Assembly: GCA_013001695.1 (NCBI GenBank) | Contig: JABDMC010000156.1 | Location: 1-64,000, forward strand | Direction of reading: 5' to 3' | From: Akkermansiaceae bacterium | GTDB lineage: Bacteria; Verrucomicrobiota; Verrucomicrobiia; Verrucomicrobiales; Akkermansiaceae | Length of the DNA stretch: 64,000 nt | In this document: in pieces, positions 58,794 to 64,000 of the stretch | Layout of the letters: each line of letters opens with the position of its first letter | Numbering within the stretch: the first letter of the stretch is position 1 | Position numbers and translations under genes: made by a program | The notes under the pieces: model-generated | The model's input: only the letters and a program-made list of their open reading frames with translations | Told to the model about the DNA's origin: nothing | Database searches by the model: none

Positions 58794-60086
58794 TCAGGAA
58801 TTCATCAACTCCTCGATCTCCCCGGCCTCCACCGGGATGTTGGCGAAGAGGTTCACGTTCTCGTCCTTGCCGATGAGGATATCGTCCTCGAGGCGCACCC
58901 CGAGATTCTCCTCCCGGATGTAGATCCCCGGCTCCACCGTGAAAACCATCCCCTCGCGGACCGGCTCGTGCGGCGGGCAGACGTCATGCACATCGAGGCC
59001 CAGGTGGTGGCCGACGCCGTGCATGTAGTACTTCTTCACGAGGGGCCGCTCGTCCTTGTCCTGCTCCTTGGCGTCCTTGGCATCGACGAGGCCGAGCTGG
59101 ATCAACTCGGCCTCCATGAGCTCCAGGGTGTGGTCCCGCCACTCCATGGGGGTCACCCCCGGACGCAGGAAATCGGTGGCGCCCCGCTGGACCCGCAGGA
59201 CCGCGTCGTAGACCGCCCGCTGGCGGTCGCTGAAGCGTCCGTTGACCGGCACGGTGCGCGTCATGTCGGCGTTCCAGTTCGCCCACTCCGCCCCGACATC
59301 CATCAGGAGCATCATGCCGTCCTCGCAGACGGACTGGTTCTCGACGTAGTGCAGGGTGCAGGCGTTGCGCCCGCAGCCGACGATCGGCGGGTAGGCGAAC
59401 CCCCGCGACTTCCTCCGGACGAACTCGTGCAGGTACTCGGCCTCCACCTCCCACTCGCCCACTCCCGGCTTCAGGAACGACAGGACCCGCCGGAACCCGG
59501 CCTCGGTGATGTCGATGGCCCGCTGCAGCTGCTTGATCTCCTCCTTGTCCTTGATGATGCGCAACTCGTGCATGAGGAGCGCCAGCCGCTCGTAGCGGTG
59601 CAGGGGGTAGCGGTCCCGGCAGTCCCGGATGAAGCGGTCGTTGCGCGTTTCCACCACCGCGGTGGCCCGCAGGTGCTCGTTGGTGGCGAGATGCACCGAC
59701 TGGGATTGCGGCATGAGCCGGTGCCAGTGGGCCTCGAAGTCCTTCGTCCAGATGACCCGCTTCACGCCGGACACCTCCGTGGCCTGCTCCTTGGTGAGCT
59801 TGTCGCCCTCCCAGATGGAGAGGTGCTCGCTGGCCTCCCGCACGAAGAGGATCTCGCGGTCCTTCTCTTCCGCCGCGTCGGGAAAGAGCACCAGGATGGT
59901 CTCCTCCTGGTCCACCCCGGTCAGGTAGAAGAGGTCCGAATTCTGCTGAAAGGGCAGCACGCCGTCGGCGTTGGTCGGCATGATGTCGTTGGCGTGCACG
60001 ATCACGAGCGCCCCCTTCGGCAGCAACTCGCGCAGCCTGTCGCGGTTGCGCACGAATAGTTCCGGATCAATCCTGTCGTATCTCAT
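58794..60086 (-). CDS. pepP: Xaa-Pro aminopeptidase (aminopeptidase P)
   Basis: A 430-residue creatinase-fold metallopeptidase that removes N-terminal residues preceding proline. An N-terminal domain (FQQNSDLFYLTGVDQEET) is followed by the pita-bread catalytic domain. The dinuclear metal ligands are the two aspartates in LMDVGAEWANWNADMTR, the histidine in GVGHHLGLDVHD, and glutamates in TVEPGIY and RLEDDIL. Length matches E. coli PepP. It lies 34 bases after nadK. Confidence 0.94.
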   Translation of the reverse strand: MRYDRIDPELFVRNRDRLRELLPKGALVIVHANDIMPTNADGVLPFQQNSDLFYLTGVDQEETILVLFPDAAEEKDREILFVREASEHLSIWEGDKLTKEQATEVSGVKRVIWTKDFEAHWHRLMPQSQSVHLATNEHLRATAVVETRNDRFIRDCRDRYPLHRYERLALLMHELRIIKDKEEIKQLQRAIDITEAGFRRVLSFLKPGVGEWEVEAEYLHEFVRRKSRGFAYPPIVGCGRNACTLHYVENQSVCEDGMMLLMDVGAEWANWNADMTRTVPVNGRFSDRQRAVYDAVLRVQRGATDFLRPGVTPMEWRDHTLELMEAELIQLGLVDAKDAKEQDKDERPLVKKYYMHGVGHHLGLDVHDVCPPHEPVREGMVFTVEPGIYIREENLGVRLEDDILIGKDENVNLFANIPVEAGEIEELMNS

Positions 60087-60120
60087 AGTCGATCTGTCCT
60101 CGATTCCCTTCCCCGGCGGA

Positions 60121-60966
60121 CTAGCCGCCGAACCAGCGCAGCTTCTTCCGCAGGGTCTCGTAGAATGAATGGTCCGGCATGCGCACCAGGCAGAGCGGCC
60201 GGGGGGCCTTTTCGACCCGCACCACGCTGCCCCGCGCCAGCCGCAGGACGTCGCGCCCGTCGACGGTGAACAGAATCGGCTCGGCGTTCTTCCCGCCGTG
60301 TCCGATCTCCACCACCGAGCCGTCGTCCACCACGAGGGCGCGGTTGCTCAGGCTGTGCGGGCAAATCGGGGAAATCACGAATACCCCGGCCCGCGGCGAA
60401 ATCAGCGGTCCCCCCGCCGCGAGGTTGTAGGCCGTCGAGCCCGTGGGGGTGGCCACGATGAGCCCGTCGGCGCGGTAATGGTTCAGCAGCTCGCCGTCGA
60501 CCCGCGCTTCGAGCGACACCAGCCGGCCGGTCTCGCCCCGCATCAGGACGACCTCGTTCAGGGCGAGGAACTCCTGCTCGCCGTTGTTCTCCTCGACCAT
60601 GCGGACCTTCAGGACGGAGCGCTCGCTGACCTCGTAGGTTCCCTTCTCGAGGACCTCCGCGCAGGCCTCGATCTCCTCGTCGGTGCAGGTCGTGAGGAAC
60701 CCGAGGGTGCCGATGTTGACGCCGGCCACCGGCGCCTCGCAGCCGCCCATGCGGTGCAGGGTCTCGAGGAGGGTGCCGTCGCCTCCCAGCGAGATGACGA
60801 GGTCGGCCCCTTCCCAGAACTTCGCGACCCCGCTTTCGCCGAGGAGCGCCGCGGTGGCCTCCTCCAGGACGGTGTCGATCCCGCGCCGGTGCAGGATCTC
60901 CCGCACCCGGCGCAAGGCAGCCGGGGCCTCGGCCTTGCGGGGATGGGCGACGATCGCGATCTGCAC
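60121..60966 (-). CDS. nadK: NAD kinase
   Basis: A 281-residue enzyme phosphorylating NAD to NADP. It has the catalytic GGDGT (ISLGGDGTLLETLH), NEVVLMRG, TPTGSTAYNLAAGGP and ISPICPHSLSNRALV. Length is typical of bacterial NadK. It lies 85 bases downstream of the DeoR gene and just upstream of pepP; the genes share orientation but not an obvious pathway. Confidence 0.96.
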   Translation of the reverse strand: MQIAIVAHPRKAEAPAALRRVREILHRRGIDTVLEEATAALLGESGVAKFWEGADLVISLGGDGTLLETLHRMGGCEAPVAGVNIGTLGFLTTCTDEEIEACAEVLEKGTYEVSERSVLKVRMVEENNGEQEFLALNEVVLMRGETGRLVSLEARVDGELLNHYRADGLIVATPTGSTAYNLAAGGPLISPRAGVFVISPICPHSLSNRALVVDDGSVVEIGHGGKNAEPILFTVDGRDVLRLARGSVVRVEKAPRPLCLVRMPDHSFYETLRKKLRWFGG

Positions 60967-61051
60967 TGCCCGTTTCTAGCGGCCAGCCCTGACGAGGTCG
61001 AAGCGATTTTTGGGGGGAAGGAATATCCCCCGCGGGACCGGCCCGCGGCCG

Positions 61052-61828
61052 TCACGCCACGAGAACCTCGATGCCCAGGTTCTCGAGCCCGCCGATCATG
61101 CCGGGATCCGCCCCCTCGCTGGTGACGAGGGTCGTCAAGTCGCCGACCTGCGCGAAGAAGAAGGAGGACTTCACGCCGATCTTGGTGGCGTCGGCAAGGA
61201 GGCAGATCTCCTCGGAGCACTCGATGACGCGCTCCTTGAACGCCGCCTGCCGGGAATTCGTCTCGGAGACGCCGCGCTCGAGGTGGATCCCGCTGCACGA
61301 GAAGAACATGCGGTGGATGTTGTGCTTGCGCATGGTGGTCTCGGCGGGGAGCCCGATGTAGGACCTCGAGCGCGCTTCCCAGATGCCGCCGGTCGAGATC
61401 AGGTCGATCCCCTCGCGGTTGGCGAGGGCCGAGACGACGTTGTGCGCGTTGGTCAGGACGGTCAGGGGGACGTCGGGGAGGAACTCCACGAGGGTGAGGG
61501 CCGTCGAGGAGGCGTCGATGAAGATGGTGTCGTTGGGCTCGATGCGCTCCGCCGCGAGGCGCGCGATGGCGGTCTTGGCCTCGCGGTTGATCAGCTGGCG
61601 CTCGGTGAGGGCCAGCTCCACGCGGGCCTGGTTGGGCTTCACCGCCCCGCCGTGGATGCGATGCACCTCCCCGCGCTTCTCGAGGAACTCGAGGTCCTTG
61701 CGGATCGTCTCGTCGGTGACCTCGAGGGCCGCCGCCAGCTCCACGGTGCGCACCGACTCGCATTCCGCGAGCCTGCTGAGAATGAAGGCCTGGCGCTCGG
61801 GCGGGAGCATGACGGGTCGTGATTGCAT
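61052..61828 (-). CDS. DeoR family transcriptional regulator of the microcompartment locus
   Basis: A 258-residue protein. The N-terminal DeoR helix-turn-helix (LPPERQAFILSRLAE, DETIRKDLEFLEKRGEVHRIHGGAV) precedes a sugar-phosphate-sensing DeoRC domain (FIDASSTALTLVEFLP, LTNAHNVVSALA, ADATKIG). An ATG at 61810 is a possible later start. It is divergent from pduL; regulators of this family accompany microcompartment loci of Planctomycetes and Verrucomicrobia, where fucose/rhamnose-derived phosphates act as inducers. Phased TGG repeats in the intergenic region are candidate operators. Confidence 0.92.
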   Translation of the reverse strand: MQSRPVMLPPERQAFILSRLAECESVRTVELAAALEVTDETIRKDLEFLEKRGEVHRIHGGAVKPNQARVELALTERQLINREAKTAIARLAAERIEPNDTIFIDASSTALTLVEFLPDVPLTVLTNAHNVVSALANREGIDLISTGGIWEARSRSYIGLPAETTMRKHNIHRMFFSCSGIHLERGVSETNSRQAAFKERVIECSEEICLLADATKIGVKSSFFFAQVGDLTTLVTSEGADPGMIGGLENLGIEVLVA

Positions 61829-61933
61829 GGTTTGTGGAGTGGATTGGCCCCGCGGGCCGGATGCCCCCTACCCGCCGGGGCCGCGGGGACATGGATCCCC
61901 ACCGCTGGGCTGGTCCCGGACGCACGCTATGAG

Positions 61934-61979
61934 TTGGGATTTTCTGGGATCCGCTTGGTTTTTCTTGGATTTTAGTTGA
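61934..61979. promoter_or_regulatory. Helically phased TTGG repeats, candidate DeoR operator
   Basis: Between the DeoR gene and pduL, TTGG-like tetramers followed by T-rich or GAT bases begin at 61934 (TTGGGATTTT), 61944 (CTGGGAT), 61955 (TTGGTTTTT) and 61965 (TTGGATTTT), with a TTGA at 61975. Spacing is 10, 11, 10 and 10 bases, one DNA turn each. DeoR-type regulators often bind direct repeats as oligomers. Function is inferred. Confidence 0.5.
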
Positions 61980-62023
61980 CGGAACCGCCATATCCAAGCA
62001 AAAAGCGGTTCGTTTACGCGCAA

Positions 62024-62698
62024 ATGGCGATTAATTCCAACCTTCCGCGCGCCGTGGTAGAGCACCTCGTGCGCGAACAAGTCTACGGGGAGATGGGCCT
62101 CGCGCTCCCGGCCTCGGCGGCGGCGCCGAACGCCCTCGTGGTGAATGTGAGCGCCCGGCATTGCCACCTCTCCCCCGCGGCGGTCGAGCAACTCTTCGGT
62201 CCGGGCCACACCCTCACCCCGATGAAGCACCTCTACCAGTCGGGCGCCTTTGCGGCCAAGGAGACCGTCACCCTCGTCGGCCCGCGCAGCCGCGTCATTT
62301 CCAATCTCCGCATCCTCGGCCCGTGCCGCGATTTCAACCAGGTCGAACTGGCCTACACCGACGCCATCGCGCTGGGATTCGACATCCCGCTCCGCCTCTC
62401 GGGCGACATCGCGGGGACCCCCGGCTGCATGCTGATGGGGCCGAACGGGTTCTTCGAGATGCAGGAAGGCGTCATCCGGGCCGAACCGCACGTCCACATG
62501 CACCCCGACGACGCCGCCTACTACGGCGTGCAGCACAAGGACGTGATGAAGATGAAGGTCCACGGGGAATGCCCGGTGACCTTCGACAACATCGTGGTGC
62601 GGATCGACGAGAGCTTCAGCCTCGAGGTGCACATCGACACCGACGAGGGCAATGCCTGCGGGTTGAAGCCCGACACGTTCTGCGAATTGATCAAATAG
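62024..62698 (+). CDS. pduL: Phosphate propanoyltransferase PduL, microcompartment type
   Basis: A 224-residue phosphotransacylase that turns acyl-CoA into acyl-phosphate inside the compartment. Zinc-binding histidines are H46 and H48 in VSARHCHLS, with HVHMHPDDA and VQHKDVMKMKVHG in the second half. Residues 4-20 (NSNLPRAVVEHLVREQV) form an amphipathic helix typical of encapsulation peptides. The ATG at 62024 is favoured; a TTG at 61976 would add 16 residues but falls in the putative operator. It is followed 25 bases later by a shell gene. Confidence 0.94.
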   Translation: MAINSNLPRAVVEHLVREQVYGEMGLALPASAAAPNALVVNVSARHCHLSPAAVEQLFGPGHTLTPMKHLYQSGAFAAKETVTLVGPRSRVISNLRILGPCRDFNQVELAYTDAIALGFDIPLRLSGDIAGTPGCMLMGPNGFFEMQEGVIRAEPHVHMHPDDAAYYGVQHKDVMKMKVHGECPVTFDNIVVRIDESFSLEVHIDTDEGNACGLKPDTFCELIK

Positions 62699-62723
62699 AC
62701 TCCAATCAAACCAACAAAAATAC

Positions 62724-62996
62724 ATGAGCCAAGCCCTTGGATTAATTGAGACGAAAGGATTCGTCGGCAACGTGGAGGCCTCCGATGCGATGGCCAAGGC
62801 GGCCGATGTGAGCCTCGTGAAGCAGGTGCAGATCGGCGGCGGATTCCTCACCATCCTCGTGCAAGGGGATGTCGGGAGCGTGAAGGCCGCGGTGGATGCC
62901 GGATCGGAAGCCGCCAACCGCGTCGGCGAATTGGTGGGTTCCCACGTGATCCCCCGCCCCCATGCCGATCTCCTCAAACGCTTCGACCTCTCCTGA
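62724..62996 (+). CDS. Bacterial microcompartment shell protein BMC-H (first copy)
   Basis: A 90-residue hexamer-forming Pfam00936 protein: ALGLIETKGFVGNVEASDAM, KAADVSLVKQVQIGGG, ILVQGDVGSVKAAVDAG and the terminal SHVIPRPH. The pore-facing loop between strands reads IGGGFLT. Only one BMC domain is present. It lies between pduL and a second BMC-H, from which it differs in about half of its residues, so the two probably give shells mixed hexamer tiles with different pores. Confidence 0.97.
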   Translation: MSQALGLIETKGFVGNVEASDAMAKAADVSLVKQVQIGGGFLTILVQGDVGSVKAAVDAGSEAANRVGELVGSHVIPRPHADLLKRFDLS

Positions 62997-63029
62997 TCGA
63001 CCCCGGGACAATCCCAACCACACAGAATC

Positions 63030-63305
63030 ATGGCAAAACAAGCTGTAGGAATCATTGAAACGAAGGGCCTGGTCTCGCTGATGGAGGCGTCCGACGCCGC
63101 CCTGAAGGCCGCCGACATCACGATGATCGGCTGGAACAAGATCGGGGGCGGGCTCGTGACCGGCTTCTACACCGGGGACGTCGCGGCCGTGAAGGCCGGG
63201 GTCGACGCCGGCGCGGAAGCGGCCTCGCAGGTCGGCGAAGTGACCTCCATGCAGGTCATTCCGCGTCCCCACGACGACCTCTCCGGCCTCCTCGAACTGC
63301 TCTGA
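63030..63305 (+). CDS. Bacterial microcompartment shell protein BMC-H (second copy)
   Basis: A 91-residue BMC-H paralogue: AVGIIETKGLVSLMEASDAAL, KAADITMIGWNKIGGG, GFYTGDVAAVKAGVDAG and MQVIPRPHDDL. The W-N-K-IGGG segment before the pore loop separates it from the first copy. It follows that gene by 33 bases and precedes acetate kinase after a 145-bp gap containing an inverted repeat. Paired BMC-H genes are typical of the Planctomycetes-Verrucomicrobia microcompartment. Confidence 0.97.
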   Translation: MAKQAVGIIETKGLVSLMEASDAALKAADITMIGWNKIGGGLVTGFYTGDVAAVKAGVDAGAEAASQVGEVTSMQVIPRPHDDLSGLLELL

Positions 63306-63322
63306 CGGCTCGCGGCGCCCGC

Positions 63323-63425
63323 GATGTTGGATCTTCGATATTCGATCAAGACGACTGGAGCGGCCCGCGCACGAAGCTGATCAAGTTGGACCGGCCCTTC
63401 CCCCCAACATCGAACATCCAACATC
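63323..63425. repeat. Long inverted repeat between the second BMC-H gene and acetate kinase
   Basis: GATGTTGGATCTTCGATATT (63323-63342) pairs with the complement of AACATCGAACATCCAACATC (63406-63425) at 18 of 20 positions, with a 63-base loop. Further ATCGAATAT and CCAACATCGAA motifs extend it. Motifs of this GAACATCGAATATCG type recur in intergenic regions of related genomes as far as I recall. It may attenuate transcription into the kinase gene. Confidence 0.72.
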
Positions 63426-63450
63426 GAATATCGCGCCGCAGGCGCTCCAA

Positions 63451-64000
63451 ATGAAAATCCTCGTCGCCAACCTGGGCTCGACCTCCTTCAAGTACCGCCT
63501 CTTCGAGATGGCGGAGGGCGAGGAGCGCCTCCTGGGGAAAGGGGGCTCCGAGCGGGTGACCGACTTCGGCGAGGCGATCAGCGGCGCCCTCCGGCAGATG
63601 GAGGACGACGGCATGGTGGCCTCGCGGGACCAGATCGAGGCGGTGGGCTTCAAGACCGTCCTCGGGCGCGGCCTGAGCGGCTGCGTGGAGGCCGGGGACG
63701 AGGTCCTCGAGGCCCTCGACGGGTTTGCCGAGGTGGCCCCGGCGCACAACCCGGCGTATGCGGCGGGGATTCGCCAGTTCCGCGACCTCCTTCCCGGGGC
63801 CCGGCGGGTGGCCCTCTTCGAAACCGCCTTCTACCAGTGGATGCCGGAAGCGGCGACGCGCTACGCGGTTCCCGGGGAGTGGCACGAGGCGGGGATCCGG
63901 CGCTACGGCTTTCACGGCGCCAGCCACAAGTTCATCGCGGAGCGCTCCGCGGAGTTGCTCGGGCGCGATGACGTCGCCGCCGCGGTGCGCCGCCTCTACC
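63451..64000 (+). CDS. ackA: Acetate/propionate kinase, N-terminal part (gene continues past the right edge)
   Basis: 183 codons from ATG at 63451 to the window edge without a stop. It starts KILVANLGSTSFKYRLF (phosphate/Mg site with N7) and continues with AHNPAYAAGI, the substrate-binding LFETAFYQWMP and RRYGFHGASHKFI, all acetate kinase motifs. In microcompartment loci this kinase converts the acyl-phosphate from PduL to acid with ATP gain. Full-length enzymes have about 390-400 residues, so less than half is present. The usual ETAFH is ETAFY here, a difference that might alter substrate preference. Confidence 0.92.
   Translation, partial: MKILVANLGSTSFKYRLFEMAEGEERLLGKGGSERVTDFGEAISGALRQMEDDGMVASRDQIEAVGFKTVLGRGLSGCVEAGDEVLEALDGFAEVAPAHNPAYAAGIRQFRDLLPGARRVALFETAFYQWMPEAATRYAVPGEWHEAGIRRYGFHGASHKFIAERSAELLGRDDVAAAVRRLY

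Overview
The window is a GC-rich, densely coded bacterial chromosome segment with no insertion sequence, prophage, rRNA operon or CRISPR array. Several features point to the Verrucomicrobiota: a compact microcompartment locus of the Planctomycetes-Verrucomicrobia type (DeoR regulator, PduL, two BMC-H shell proteins, acetate kinase) at the right edge, Lys/Ala-rich histone-like tails on both a sigma factor and a DksA-like protein, a Ser/Thr kinase fused to a formylglycine-generating-enzyme-like domain, and a large secreted repeat protein. Assignment to phylum is inference; no rRNA is present to confirm it.

Layout. 1-6.05 kb is an assimilatory sulfur block: the 5' end of cysE, an Rrf2-type regulator, and a cysJ-cysI-cysH-cysK operon on the minus strand with a perfect 16-bp palindrome just before cysJ. 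6.4-7.4 kb is an LpxR-like outer-membrane protein. 7.5-11.4 kb is a sigma factor - kinase/FGE - OsmC operon. 11.6-15.6 kb holds two uncharacterised proteins, a DEAD-box helicase, ruvC and lipB. 15.8-17.7 kb is an alpha/beta-hydrolase-caspase fusion. 17.8-23.1 kb is a fused 5-oxoprolinase preceded by an MglA-like GTPase and a probable Roadblock protein with NPF repeats. 23.2-26.1 kb is a TonB/ExbB/ExbD operon ending in peptide deformylase. 26.2-29.5 kb has an RsmA-NUDIX fusion, pgsA and der. 29.6-33 kb has a secreted repeat protein and an orphan oligopeptide-ABC ATPase.

33-35.5 kb is a striking minus-strand group: a DksA-like protein with a broken zinc finger, bL33 and bS18 without zinc-ligand cysteines, and the zinc-independent cyclohydrolase FolE2. 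These four families are known components of zinc-sparing responses. 35.7-39.7 kb has scpB, pheA, a secreted protein with a long AT-rich leader, and an FHA protein. 39.7-44 kb is PTS IIA-argS-proB-proA. 44.2-46.4 kb is a lipoprotein and two polytopic membrane proteins. 46.4-50.5 kb is trkA-trkH and an L,D-transpeptidase. A selenocysteine tRNA gene (anticodon UCA) lies at 50.6 kb. An LptF/G-like permease, a SulP transporter and an SLC13 permease follow; the last is flanked on both sides by the same short GC-rich repeat. 56-57.5 kb has infA, apparently starting at AUC, and the divergent rplM-rpsI pair. 57.6-61 kb has xth, a DUF2007-like protein, pepP and nadK.

Functional links: sulfate could enter by SulP or SLC13 and be reduced by CysH and CysJI, with CysE/CysK making cysteine. 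ATP sulfurylase genes are not in the window. The microcompartment genes fit fucose/rhamnose-type sugar breakdown, where PduL and acetate kinase convert acyl-CoA to acid and ATP. The window ends inside the acetate kinase gene, so the aldolase, aldehyde dehydrogenase and BMC-P genes expected for this locus are not visible.
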